Positions 30,107 to 38,131 of a DNA stretch of 64,000 nt are shown piece by piece (position 1 is the stretch's first letter; each line of letters starts with the position of its first letter). Source of the DNA: Pseudomonas taeanensis MS-3 (lineage in GTDB: Bacteria; Pseudomonadota; Gammaproteobacteria; Pseudomonadales; Pseudomonadaceae); the NCBI RefSeq assembly GCF_000498575.2, contig NZ_AWSQ01000001.1, positions 1,345,914 through 1,409,913 of the forward strand. Direction: 5' to 3'. The position numbers and the translations under genes were made by a program. The notes under the pieces were generated by a model. It saw only the letters and a list, made by a program, of their open reading frames with translations. It was not told where the DNA came from and ran no database searches.

Positions 30107-30951
30107 CAGGTACTCCAAATTCGTGGGGGTAGCGCGGTGCGCCCGAGCAGGGCGGGGCGCAGCAGGCGCCACAGCTCGATCAACCAGGCGCGCGCGTGCA
30201 GGGCTTCAGTGGCCAGACAGCGAGCCACCAGCAGGCCGGGCAGTTGGCTCAGGTCGCCGCGTACCTGACCTTGCACAGCAGCAGGCAGTTCGCGGCAACG
30301 CTGCAGCAGTTCGTGGTCGATTTCGCCGCTGAACAGCAGGGTGGCGAACACCGGCTGGCCATTCAGGCCGATCGGCGAGTCGAGCAGACCATCGTCTCCG
30401 GTTATCCGCTGGCGTTCGTGCCAGAGCAGCTGGCCGTCGCGGCGGATATTCAGCTGCGCCTGAAAGTGGCCCTGGTCGAAGCGTTCGCCACTGGCTGGGC
30501 GGCCGAGGGCGACCATGTCCCAGTAGCACAGGCGCGCATCGCCGAGCAGCTGGATCTCGGTGTGCAGCTCAGCCTGGGCGCCGCAGTAGACGATGGTCTC
30601 CTGCGGCAGCCACTCCAGGGTGGCGCCGGCTTCGACGCGCAGCGTCAGTTGCTGATGGGCCGGACCGGCGGCACGGTACCACTTGGCGGCGCCAGGGCTG
30701 GTCAATTGCGCCCAGGCGTGCTCGCCGACTGTCGCGCTGATCTCCAGGCGGTCGCCGCCGGCGATGCCGCCCGGTGGGTGCACGATGATGTGCTGACAGA
30801 CTTCGGGGCCTTCGCCGTAGAGGTGCTTCTGCACCCGCAACGGGCCCTGGTGGCGGCGCAGCACCGGGCGCGTGCTGTCACCGCAGCGGGCATAGGCGAG
30901 CTCTAGCTCGGCATGCCAGCTGGGGGTGAACAGGGCGGCAGGTGCGTTCAT
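30106..30951 (-). CDS. ureD: Urease accessory protein UreD
   Basis: UreD binds the urease apoprotein and, with UreF and UreG, delivers nickel to the active site. The 281-residue protein shows the family core [54 protein letters not shown] and [20 protein letters not shown]. ureE, ureF and ureG are not in this window and must lie elsewhere. The start at 30951 ([16 protein letters not shown]) was chosen over an upstream ATG at 30990 that would lie inside or before the predicted sigma-54 promoter start. It is first in the urease operon. Confidence 0.96.
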   Translation of the reverse strand: MNAPAALFTPSWHAELELAYARCGDSTRPVLRRHQGPLRVQKHLYGEGPEVCQHIIVHPPGGIAGGDRLEISATVGEHAWAQLTSPGAAKWYRAAGPAHQQLTLRVEAGATLEWLPQETIVYCGAQAELHTEIQLLGDARLCYWDMVALGRPASGERFDQGHFQAQLNIRRDGQLLWHERQRITGDDGLLDSPIGLNGQPVFATLLFSGEIDHELLQRCRELPAAVQGQVRGDLSQLPGLLVARCLATEALHARAWLIELWRLLRPALLGRTALPPRIWST

Positions 30952-30985
30952 GGGCGGTCCGGAATCAGCGTCATGGCTGGGACAG

Positions 30986-31001
30986 AGCAATTGCCGTGCC
31001 T
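30986..31001 (-). promoter_or_regulatory. Sigma-54 (RpoN) promoter of the urease operon
   Basis: On the minus strand AGGCACGGCAATTGCT matches the consensus TGGCACG-N4-TTGCW at all but the first base, with GG and GC at the required 10-base spacing. Transcription would start near 30976, about 25 bases before ureD. Five GGTGC/GCACC half-sites of NtrC type lie upstream (31060-31064, 31067-31071, 31091-31095, 31132-31136, 31144-31148). Confidence 0.8.
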
Positions 31002-31161
31002 CTTGCGCCAGGGCAGTGCGCGTGCTCGCGGCGGCAGAGGTTTGCTGTCGTATGCGGCGGGTGCAAGCACCTCAGGCTTTGCTCGGTTTTGGTGCGAGGC
31101 AGCGTGCGCTTGGCTTGGTTTGCCTGCTGCTGGTGCGGGGGGGGCACCCATCCTGCATCTA

Positions 31162-31860
31162 TCAGATGGCCACCAGCCCGCGCACCCCATCGACGTGCAT
31201 GCTGTCACCACGGCCCTGCTGGATGATCTCGCCGCGGCTCATCACCAGGTACTGGTCGGCCAGCTCGGCGGCGAAGTCGTAGAACTGTTCGACCAGCAGG
31301 ATGGCCATGTCGCCACGCTGGGCGAGCTGCTTGATAACCGCACCGATCTCCTTGATCACCGAGGGCTGGATGCCTTCGGTGGGCTCGTCGAGGATCAGCA
31401 GTTGCGGGTTGCTGGCCAAGGCGCGGCCGATGGCCAGCTGTTGTTGCTGGCCGCCGGACAGGTCGCCACCGCGGCGCTGTTGCATCTCCTGCAGCACCGG
31501 GAACAGCTCGTAGATAAACGTCGGCACCTGCTTGGCCTGTTGGGCGCTGAAGCGCGACAGTCCCATCAACAGGTTTTCCTCCACCGTCAGCCGCGGGAAA
31601 ATCTCCCGCCCTTGCGGCACGTAGGCGATGCCGCTGTGCACGCGCTGGTGTGGTTTGAAATGGCCGATGCTCTGGCCTTGCCATTTAATTGCGCCCTGCT
31701 TGGCCGGAATTAGGCCCATCAGGCATTTCAGCAGGGTGGTCTTGCCCACCCCGTTGCGCCCAAGCAGGCAGGTGACTTCGCCGACCTTGGCGTCGAACGA
31801 CAGGCCACGGAGGATATGGCTGCCGCCGTAGTACTGGTGGAGCTGTTCAACTTGCAGCAT
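31162..31860 (-). CDS. urtE: Urea ABC transporter ATP-binding protein UrtE
   Basis: A 232-residue ATPase of the branched-chain amino acid/urea (LivF-like) type. Walker A GRNGVGKTTLLK (about 34-45), Q-loop in IAYVPQGREIFPRLTVEENL, signature LSGGQQQQLAIGRAL, Walker B LLILDEPTEGIQP and the switch His-equivalent region ILLVEQFYDFA. MLQVEQLHQYYGG at the start is typical of UrtE. It begins at ATG 31860 with AAGGA upstream. It is last in urtABCDE and is separated from urtD by a REP-like repeat; the urease operon starts about 180 bases further on. Confidence 0.96.
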   Translation of the reverse strand: MLQVEQLHQYYGGSHILRGLSFDAKVGEVTCLLGRNGVGKTTLLKCLMGLIPAKQGAIKWQGQSIGHFKPHQRVHSGIAYVPQGREIFPRLTVEENLLMGLSRFSAQQAKQVPTFIYELFPVLQEMQQRRGGDLSGGQQQQLAIGRALASNPQLLILDEPTEGIQPSVIKEIGAVIKQLAQRGDMAILLVEQFYDFAAELADQYLVMSRGEIIQQGRGDSMHVDGVRGLVAI

Positions 31861-31890
31861 GGTTCTGTCCTTGTAGAGCGGGCCCTGATC

Positions 31891-31988
31891 GTTCCCACGC
31901 TCTGCGTGGGCATGCATCTGGCGGCGCTCTGCGTTGCTGGGACGCAGAGCGTCCCGGTAGGGGTTGCCACGCCGGAGCGTGGCAACCA
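31891..31988. repeat. REP-like inverted element between urtD and urtE
   Basis: Three hairpin-forming units in a row: GTTCCCACGCTCTGCGTGGG, GACGCAGAGCGTCCC and GGTTGCCACGCCGGAGCGTG. The first is the same family as the ureB-ureC element at 28325-28420. It occupies nearly the whole 137-base gap between urtD and urtE. Confidence 0.78.
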
Positions 31989-31997
31989 TCAGCGTAA

Positions 31998-32849
31998 TCA
32001 GCGGCCCAGGTAGACTTCGATCACCCGCTCGTTGGTCTGCACCTCTTCCAGCGCGCCTTCGGCCAGCACGCTGCCCTGGTGCAAGACCGTGACGTGGTCG
32101 GCGATGCTGCCGACGAAGCCCATGTCGTGTTCCACCACCATCAGCGAGTGCCGGCGTGCCAGCGACTTGAACAGCTCGGCGGTGAACTCGGTTTCGGCGT
32201 CGGTCATGCCCGCCACCGGCTCGTCGAGCAGCAGTAGTTGCGGGTCCTGCATCAGCAGCATGCCGATCTCCAGAAACTGCTTCTGGCCATGCGAGAGCAG
32301 GCCGGCCTGACGATTGCGCGCGGCCTCCAGCTTGATGGTGTGCAGCACCTCGTCGATGCGTTCCTTCTGCGCGCTGCTCAGTGTGGCGCGCAGGCTGGCC
32401 CACACCGATTTGTTGGTCTTCTGCGCCAGTTCGAGGTTCTCGAACACCGTCAGCGCCTCGAACACCGTGGGCTTCTGGAACTTGCGGCCGATGCCGGACT
32501 GGGCGATTTCGACTTCGCTCATCTGCGTCAGGTCGAGGGTTTCGCCGAAGTAGGCGACGCCGCTGTCGGGGCGGGTCTTGCCGGTGATCACGTCCATCAG
32601 GGTGGTCTTGCCGGCGCCATTGGGGCCGATGATGCAACGCAGCTCGCCAACGCCGATATACAGGTTGAGGTTGTTCAGCGCCTTGAAGCCGTCGAAGCTG
32701 ACGTTGATGTCTTCCAGGGTCAGGATGGTGCCGTGACGCACATTGAGGCCCTGGACGGCGGCCTGACTGGCGCCAATGGCGTCGCGGGCGCTGCCGGCTG
32801 GGTCGAAGGCGGGTTCCAGCATCAAGTCAGGGGTTGGCGTGGCTCTCAT
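31998..32849 (-). CDS. urtD: Urea ABC transporter ATP-binding protein UrtD
   Basis: A 283-residue LivG-like ATPase that pairs with UrtE. Walker A GPNGAGKTTLMD, signature LSHGQKQFLEIGMLL (LSHGQ rather than LSGGQ, as usual in UrtD), Walker B LLLLDEPVAGM and the switch histidine in SLMVVEHDMGFVGS. The first 40 residues before the ABC core form a non-conserved leader also seen in other UrtD proteins. The end of urtC overlaps its start by four bases (32846-32849). Confidence 0.96.
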   Translation of the reverse strand: MRATPTPDLMLEPAFDPAGSARDAIGASQAAVQGLNVRHGTILTLEDINVSFDGFKALNNLNLYIGVGELRCIIGPNGAGKTTLMDVITGKTRPDSGVAYFGETLDLTQMSEVEIAQSGIGRKFQKPTVFEALTVFENLELAQKTNKSVWASLRATLSSAQKERIDEVLHTIKLEAARNRQAGLLSHGQKQFLEIGMLLMQDPQLLLLDEPVAGMTDAETEFTAELFKSLARRHSLMVVEHDMGFVGSIADHVTVLHQGSVLAEGALEEVQTNERVIEVYLGR

Positions 32850-33949
32850 TGCGCCTTCCTTTTAAGTAGGCCGATCACGCCCGCCGGCAGCAGCAGGGTG
32901 ACCAGGATGAACAGCAAGCCGAGGGCGAACAGCCAGTACTCCGGGAAGGCCACGGTGAACCAGCTCTTCATGCCGTTGACCAGGCCAGCACCGAGTAGCG
33001 GGCCGATCAGGGTGCCGCGTCCGCCGAGGGCGACCCAGATGGCGGCTTCGATGGAGTTGGTCGGCGACATCTCGCTGGGGTTGATGATGCCCACCTGCGG
33101 CACATAGAGCGCCCCGGCGAGGCCACAGAGCACCGCGCTCAAGACCCAGATGAACAGCTTGTAACCGCGCGGATCGTAGCCACAGAACATCAGGCGGTTC
33201 TCTGCGTCGCGCAGCGCGGTGAGTACGCGACCGAATTTGCTGCGCGCCAGTTTCCAGCCCAGGTACAGGCTGCCGAGCAGTAGCGTGACGGTGGCGAGGA
33301 ACAACACGGCGCGGGTGCCCTGAGCGGTGATGTCGAAGCCGAGGATGCGCTTGAAGTCGGTGAAGCCGTTGTTGCCGCCGAAACCGGTTTCGTTGCGAAA
33401 GAACAGCAGCATGGCGGCGAACGTCAGCGCCTGGGTCATGATCGAGAAGTACACGCCCTTGATTCGTGAGCGGAAGGCGAAGAAGCCAAACACCAAGGCC
33501 AGCAGACCGGGCGCCAGCACCACCAGGCACAGGGTCCAGAGGAAGCTCTGGGTGCCGCTCCAGTACCAGGGCAGTTGGCTCCAGGAGAGGAACTGCATGA
33601 AGGCCGGCAGGCCCTCGCCGGCGCTCTGGCGCATCAGGTACATGCCCATGGCGTAGCCGCCGAGGGCGAAGAACAGGCCGTGGCCGAGCGACAGCAGGCC
33701 GGCGTAACCCCAGACCAGATCCAGGGCCAGGGCGACGATGGCATAGCAGAGGATCTTGCCGACCAGGGTCAGGGTATAGGCCGACACCTGCCAGCTGTTG
33801 TCTGCCGGCAGCAGGTGCAACAGCGGCAGGGCCAGCAGCACGGCGAGCGCGATCAGGCCGAGGCCGAGCGACAGTTGCGGGCCGAGCCTGGCGCTGGCGC
33901 GCGCCAGCAGGGTCTTGTTCAGAGGCGTGGGATTGAGGGGCATAGTCAT
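32846..33949 (-). CDS. urtC: Urea ABC transporter permease UrtC
   Basis: A 367-residue LivM-type inner-membrane permease with about ten spans. Seen: LSLGLGLIALAVLLALPLLH, ILCYAIVALALDLVWGYAGL with SLGHGLFFALGGYAMGMYL, the coupling region LTALRDAENRLMFCGYDPRG and KLFIWVLSAVLCGLAGALYV, and the C-terminal LLFILVTLLLPAGVIGL. The EAA-like loop that contacts the ATPases is RDAENRLMF. The start (ATG ACT ATG) overlaps the urtB stop by one base (TGATG); ATG 33943 is the alternative. Confidence 0.96.
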   Translation of the reverse strand: MTMPLNPTPLNKTLLARASARLGPQLSLGLGLIALAVLLALPLLHLLPADNSWQVSAYTLTLVGKILCYAIVALALDLVWGYAGLLSLGHGLFFALGGYAMGMYLMRQSAGEGLPAFMQFLSWSQLPWYWSGTQSFLWTLCLVVLAPGLLALVFGFFAFRSRIKGVYFSIMTQALTFAAMLLFFRNETGFGGNNGFTDFKRILGFDITAQGTRAVLFLATVTLLLGSLYLGWKLARSKFGRVLTALRDAENRLMFCGYDPRGYKLFIWVLSAVLCGLAGALYVPQVGIINPSEMSPTNSIEAAIWVALGGRGTLIGPLLGAGLVNGMKSWFTVAFPEYWLFALGLLFILVTLLLPAGVIGLLKRKAQ

Positions 33950-35520
33950 CAGTCGATCACCCGTCCTTTCAGTGCGAATAGACCTTGCGGGCGTTTCTGA
34001 ATGAACAGAATGATCAGCGCGAGGATGAGGATCTTGCCCAGCACGGCGCCGATCTGCGGCTCGAGGATCTTGTTGGCGATGCCCAGGCCGAAGGCCGCCA
34101 TCACGCTGCCGGCCAACTGACCGACGCCACCGAGCACCACCACCAGGAAGGAGTCGATGATGTAGCTCTGGCCGAGATCCGGGCCGACGTTGCCGATCTG
34201 ACTCAGGGCCACGCCGCCGAGGCCGGCGATACCCGAGCCGAGACCGAAGGCGAGCATGTCCACCCGTCCGGTCGGCACCCCGCAGCAGGCCGCCATGTTG
34301 CGGTTCTGGGTGACCGCACGGACATTCAGACCGAGGCGGGTCTTGTTCAGCAACAGCCAGGTCAAGGCCACCACGAACAGGGCGAAGCCGATGATCACGA
34401 TGCGGTTGTAAGGCAGCACCAGGTTGGGCAGTACCTGAATGCCGCCGGACAGCCAGTAAGGGTTGGCCACCTCGACGTTCTGCGCACCGAACAGCATGCG
34501 CACCAGTTGGATCAGCATCAGGCTGATGCCCCAGGTGGCCAGCAGGGTTTCCAGCGGTCGGCCATACAGGTGGCGGATCACCGTGCGCTCCAGGGCCATA
34601 CCGATGGCGGCGGTGACGAAGAAGGCCACCGGCAGCGCCAGCAATGGGTACAGCGCCAGGTAGTCCGGTGCCAGGCGCTGCAGGCCGAGCTGCACCAGGT
34701 AGGTGGCGTAGGCGCCGAGCATCAACATCTCGCCATGGGCCATGTTGATCACCCCGAGCAGGCCGAAGGTGATCGCCAGACCGAGCGCGGCGAGCAACAG
34801 GATCGAGCCCAGGCTCATGCCGCTGAAGGCCTGGCCGAGCAGTTCGCCGAGCAACAGGCGGCGTTTGACCTGGGCCAGGCTGGTTTCGGCGGCGGTGCGC
34901 ACCCCTGCATCGGGTTCCACGTCGGGCGCGAGCAGGGTTTCCAGGCGGGTGCGGGCCAGCGGTTGGCCGGTCTCGCCGAGCAGGCGCACTGCCGCCAGAC
35001 GCACCGCCGGGTCCTTGTCGACCAGTTGCAGGTTGGCCAGGGCCAGGCTCAGCGCCTCGCGCACTGCCTCATCCTGCTCGTCGGCGACGCGCGCGTTGAG
35101 CAGGGCCAGCTGGGCCGGCTTGGCTTTTTTCTGCAGCAGTTGCGCAGCCGTCAAGCGCAGGGCCGGATCATCGGCGAGCAGCTGGTGGCTGGCCAGGGCC
35201 GTGGCGATCAGGCCGCGCAGGCGGTTATTCAGGCGTAGTTTGCGCGGGCTGCCGATGGGCTCGGCGTCGCCTTCGACGGCCTGGTAGGCACCGGCGCTCT
35301 CGATGAATGGGGTCTTGTTGCGGTCGGCGACCACCCGGCCCTGGTGCAAGGCCTCGAGCAGTGGCAGACGTGCGGCATCGGGCGTGGCGGCCCAGCGTTC
35401 CAGCAGCTTGGCTTGTTGGCTGGAGCTGGCCGCGGCGAAATCGCTGGCGTCGCCGGCCTGGCTGGTGAGCGGCAGCGACAACGCCAGAAACAGGAGAAAG
35501 CGGTACAGGGCAGTGGGCAT
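33949..35520 (-). CDS. urtB: Urea ABC transporter permease UrtB with periplasmic N-terminal extension
   Basis: A 523-residue protein. Residues 1-22 are a signal peptide (LFLALSLPLTSQA). Residues about 25-220 form a helical, HEAT-repeat-like soluble region (ALANLQLVDKDPAVRLAAVR), presumably periplasmic. The LivH-type permease follows from about 230: LGSILLLAALGLAITFGLLG, NMAHGEMLMLGAYATYLVQL, RAVTQNRNMAACCGVPTGRV and the C-terminal IGAVLGKILILALIILFIQ. The N-terminal extension is a known trait of UrtB and distinguishes it from LivH; its role is not settled. AGGA lies seven bases before the ATG. Confidence 0.95.
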   Translation of the reverse strand: MPTALYRFLLFLALSLPLTSQAGDASDFAAASSSQQAKLLERWAATPDAARLPLLEALHQGRVVADRNKTPFIESAGAYQAVEGDAEPIGSPRKLRLNNRLRGLIATALASHQLLADDPALRLTAAQLLQKKAKPAQLALLNARVADEQDEAVREALSLALANLQLVDKDPAVRLAAVRLLGETGQPLARTRLETLLAPDVEPDAGVRTAAETSLAQVKRRLLLGELLGQAFSGMSLGSILLLAALGLAITFGLLGVINMAHGEMLMLGAYATYLVQLGLQRLAPDYLALYPLLALPVAFFVTAAIGMALERTVIRHLYGRPLETLLATWGISLMLIQLVRMLFGAQNVEVANPYWLSGGIQVLPNLVLPYNRIVIIGFALFVVALTWLLLNKTRLGLNVRAVTQNRNMAACCGVPTGRVDMLAFGLGSGIAGLGGVALSQIGNVGPDLGQSYIIDSFLVVVLGGVGQLAGSVMAAFGLGIANKILEPQIGAVLGKILILALIILFIQKRPQGLFALKGRVID

Positions 35521-35559
35521 AGGTAGGTCCTAAGTATCCCGATCGTGGTGCGGGACGCC

Positions 35560-35636
35560 GTAGGAGCGAGCTTGCTCGCGATCGCGGTCGATCAGCATGA
35601 CCGCGTCGAGATGATAGTCAGCAAGCTGACTCCTAC
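35560..35636. repeat. Pseudomonas REP doublet between urtA and urtB
   Basis: GTAGGAGCGAGCTTGCTCGC (from 35560) and the facing GTCAGCAAGCTGACTCCTAC (to 35636) are the inverted halves of a classical Pseudomonas REP pair, with GATCGCGGTC/GACCGCG in between. It sits between the gene for the abundant binding protein and the permease gene, the same place as the malE-malF REP in E. coli, where such hairpins protect the upstream mRNA. Confidence 0.85.
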
Positions 35637-35667
35637 AGGATTGCGTCAGGGGCGAGCCCCCGTCAGA

Positions 35668-36936
35668 TCAGTTGCTCTTCACCGCGTAGTCCGGCTTCTG
35701 CTCGTTGCCCTCGATGTACGGGCTCCACGGCTGGGCGCGGAGCGGACTGTCGGTGGCCCAGACCACGTCGAACTGACCGTCTTCCTGGACTTCACCGATC
35801 ATCACCGGCTTGTGCAGGTGGTGGTTGGTCGCATCCATGGTCAGGGTGAAGCCGCTCGGCGCGGCAAAGGTCTGCCCGGCCATGGCCTCGCGGACCTTGT
35901 CGACCTCGGTGGTGCCGGCCTTTTCGACCGCCTGGGCCCACATGTTGATGCCGACGTAGGTGGCTTCCATCGGGTCGTTGGTCACGGCCTTATCGGCGCC
36001 CGGCAGGCCCTTGGCCTTGGCATAGGCCTTCCACTTGGCGACGAACGTGCTGTTGACCGGGCTGTCCACCGACTGGAAGTAGTTCCAGGCGGCGAGTTGG
36101 CCGACCAGGGGCTTGGTGTCGATACCGCGCAATTCTTCCTCGCCGACCGAGAAGGCCACCACCGGCACGTCGGTGGCGTCGATGCCCTGGTTGGCCAGTT
36201 CCTTGTAGAACGGCACGTTGGAGTCGCCATTGACCGTGGAGATCACCGCGGTCTTGCCGCCGGCGGAGAACTTCTTGATATCGGCGACGATGGTTTGATA
36301 GTCGCTGTGACCGAAGGGGGTATAGACCTCTTCGATGTCCTGGTCGGCCACGCCCTTGCTGTGCAGGAAGGACCGCAGGATCTTGTTGGTGGTGCGCGGG
36401 TAGACGTAGTCGGTGCCGAGCAGGAAGTAGCGCTTGGCGGCGCCGCCGTCCTCGCTCATCAGGTACTCGACCGCCGGGATGGCCTGCTGATTCGGTGCAG
36501 CGCCGGTGTAGAACACGTTCGGCGAGAGCTCTTCACCTTCGTACTGCACCGGGTAGAACAGCAGGCCGTTGAGTTCTTCATAGACCGGCAGCACCGACTT
36601 GCGCGACACGCTGGTCCAGCAACCGAAGGTCACCGCTACCTTGTCCTGGGTCAGCAACTGGCGGCCTTTCTCGGCGAACAGCGGCCAGTTGGATGCGGGG
36701 TCGACCACCACCGGCTCCAGCTGTTTACCGAGCACGCCGCCCTTGGCGTTGATCTCGTCGATGGTCATCAGCGCCATGTCTTTCAGCGAAGTTTCCGAGA
36801 TGGCCATGGTGCCGGATAGCGAGTGCAGCACGCCGACCTTGATGGTTTCGGCGGCCTGCAGGCTGAACGGGAACAAGCCGCTGACGATCAGCGCGCTGGC
36901 GGCGAGTGAGGATTTCAGAAAGGGACGGCGTTTCAT
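35668..36936 (-). CDS. urtA: Urea ABC transporter substrate-binding protein UrtA
   Basis: The 422-residue periplasmic urea receptor. It starts MKRRPFLKSSLAASALIVSG with a Tat-like twin-arginine but then a standard hydrophobic core and a cleavage site near SLQA-AE (residue 28). The Peripla_BP_5 fold shows KVGVLHSLSGTMAISETSLK, DPASNWPLFAEKGRQLLTQD, TFGCWTSVSRKSVLPVYEEL and YVYPRTTNKI, all UrtA/FmdD hallmarks. It heads the urtABCDE operon; GGAG lies eight bases upstream. Its 5' leader appears to be made largely of a MITE-like palindrome (36971-37136), downstream of a sigma-54 promoter at 37154-37168. Confidence 0.97.
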   Translation of the reverse strand: MKRRPFLKSSLAASALIVSGLFPFSLQAAETIKVGVLHSLSGTMAISETSLKDMALMTIDEINAKGGVLGKQLEPVVVDPASNWPLFAEKGRQLLTQDKVAVTFGCWTSVSRKSVLPVYEELNGLLFYPVQYEGEELSPNVFYTGAAPNQQAIPAVEYLMSEDGGAAKRYFLLGTDYVYPRTTNKILRSFLHSKGVADQDIEEVYTPFGHSDYQTIVADIKKFSAGGKTAVISTVNGDSNVPFYKELANQGIDATDVPVVAFSVGEEELRGIDTKPLVGQLAAWNYFQSVDSPVNSTFVAKWKAYAKAKGLPGADKAVTNDPMEATYVGINMWAQAVEKAGTTEVDKVREAMAGQTFAAPSGFTLTMDATNHHLHKPVMIGEVQEDGQFDVVWATDSPLRAQPWSPYIEGNEQKPDYAVKSN

Positions 36937-36970
36937 CGATAGGGCTCCATGCGCAACTGTTGGGTGGGAC

Positions 36971-37136
36971 CTAGGAGCCTGTTGGGCTTAACCGTTCGTA
37001 GCGAGGGGAAGTCGGGTGAGGCAGTTTTGCTGCTTTTCCGCGGCGAATAGCCGGTTATTCAATGAGGGAAAGCAGCAAAAATGACCAAGTCCGGTTTTTC
37101 CGCAGTAGAACAGCGTTAAGTCCGACAGGCTCCTGG
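36971..37136. mobile_element. MITE-like palindromic element in the urtA 5' leader
   Basis: A 166-bp element bounded by 22-bp terminal inverted repeats that match at 19 positions (left CTAGGAGCCTGTTGGGCTTA, 36971-36992 with two more bases; right its inverse at 37115-37136). Inside are a second inverted pair, TTTTGCTGCTTTTCC (37025-37039) against GGGAAAGCAGCAAAA (37066-37080), and a central hairpin GAATA-GCCGGT-TATTC (37045-37060), so almost the whole element folds on itself. It has no transposase and no clear target-site duplication. It accounts for most of the 358-base gap between marC and urtA; the rest holds the sigma-54 promoter. Confidence 0.7.
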
Positions 37137-37153
37137 AGGTCGCCAGTCCAGTG

Positions 37154-37168
37154 GCAGCATCCGTGCCA
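37154..37168 (-). promoter_or_regulatory. Sigma-54 (RpoN) promoter of the urt operon
   Basis: On the minus strand TGGCACGGATGCTGC has a perfect -24 box (TGGCACG) and CTGC at -12 with the exact 10-base GG-GC spacing. Transcription would start near 37142, just before the MITE-like element. An imperfect NtrC-type dyad GCGCG-N5-GGTGC (37236-37250) is centred about 100 bases upstream of that start. Confidence 0.75.
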
Positions 37169-37294
37169 AGCGGCGCAAAGCCTCGAGCTAGAAGGGTTCG
37201 CCGGGTTTTTCGGCGGGCTTGCGCAGAGCCCGCCTGCGCGGCTTTGGTGCGGATGTGTCGCTGCAGGCGGTCGATAGGCCTGCTCTGCACCGCT

Positions 37295-37891
37295 TCAGAG
37301 CGCGAGGTAGTTCTTCACCCCGGTGAAGATGATCTGTGCCGCCAGGGCGCAGACGAACAGGCCCATCAAGCGGCTGACGATCTGCAGCCCCTGGTCACCG
37401 AGCAGGCGTTCGAACTGGTTGGACAGGTACAGCACCACGCCGACGGTGAGGCTGGCCAGGGCGATGCCGACCACCGCCAGCAGTTTGTCGTCCCAGTGTG
37501 GCTGGCCAGCGCCCATCAACAGCAGCGCCCCGATGGTGCCGGGGCCGACCGTCAGCGGGATAGTCAGCGGCACTATGGTCACGTCCTGCTGCACGTTGTC
37601 GGTTTGCACCGCCGACTTGCCCTGAGCCATGCCCAGCGCCGAGATAAACAACACGCTGCCGGCGCCGATACGGAAGGCGTCGATGGTGATACCGAACAGG
37701 GTGAAGATGTGCCTGCCGAACAGGTACAACAGCAGGCTGGCGATCAGTACGCCGACCGCGACCTTCCAGGCCAGGCGCTTGCGCTCCTTGACCGTGTAAC
37801 CGCGGCTCAGGCCGATAAAACAGGACAACACGAAGAACGGGCTGTAGAGCACCAGCAACTTCAAATACAGACTGAACAGCTCGGACGCCAT
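37295..37891 (-). CDS. MarC family inner-membrane protein
   Basis: A 198-residue protein with six predicted spans and the MarC signatures LYSPFFVLSCFIGLSRGYT near the start, FRIGAGSVLFISALGMAQG around residue 75-93, and IVPLTIPLTVGPGTIGALL (about 105-124). MarC proteins were once linked to multiple antibiotic resistance but that has been withdrawn; some members are amino acid exporters. The substrate here is unknown. It ends 4 bases after the start of the region upstream of urtA and shares its strand, but lies upstream of the urt sigma-54 promoter, so it is a separate unit. Confidence 0.9.
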   Translation of the reverse strand: MASELFSLYLKLLVLYSPFFVLSCFIGLSRGYTVKERKRLAWKVAVGVLIASLLLYLFGRHIFTLFGITIDAFRIGAGSVLFISALGMAQGKSAVQTDNVQQDVTIVPLTIPLTVGPGTIGALLLMGAGQPHWDDKLLAVVGIALASLTVGVVLYLSNQFERLLGDQGLQIVSRLMGLFVCALAAQIIFTGVKNYLAL

Positions 37892-38131
37892 GGGAGACTC
37901 ATCTCAGAAAAAGTTGGGCTGAGTGTAGGTGCAGGCCTGGCATGTGCGTCGTGGCTGCTCCTGGGTGGACGCGCATGATCCGGGATTGTCGGGCCGATCG
38001 CCAGTGTCTGCGCCGCAAAAGCAGCGACCAGTGGCGCGACCGCTGGGCGGGAGAGACGAGCTCACTGGGCGAGATCGTCTATACCTGTTGCGCTAACGCT
38101 TGTTTACCTTCGGTGCCAGTCAGGAGCGGCG

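Noticed and set aside
31861..32637. N-terminal extension of the urtE frame into urtD
   Set aside because: The extra residues come from the wrong frame of urtD and from the REP repeat; UrtE begins at ATG 31860 with a ribosome binding site.
35560..35636. CRISPR-like array in the repeats of the urt block
   Set aside because: The repeats are inverted doublets of single units with no regular direct repeat-spacer series and no cas genes.
37151..37166. Sigma-54 match on the plus strand overlapping the urtA promoter
   Set aside because: The site is quasi-palindromic (TGGCA...TGCCA), so the plus strand also shows GG-N10-GC, but with weaker boxes and no gene downstream in that direction.
36988..37290. 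A 100-codon open frame on the minus strand upstream of urtA
   Set aside because: It runs through the MITE-like palindrome and the sigma-54 promoter, has no ribosome binding site and no family-like sequence.
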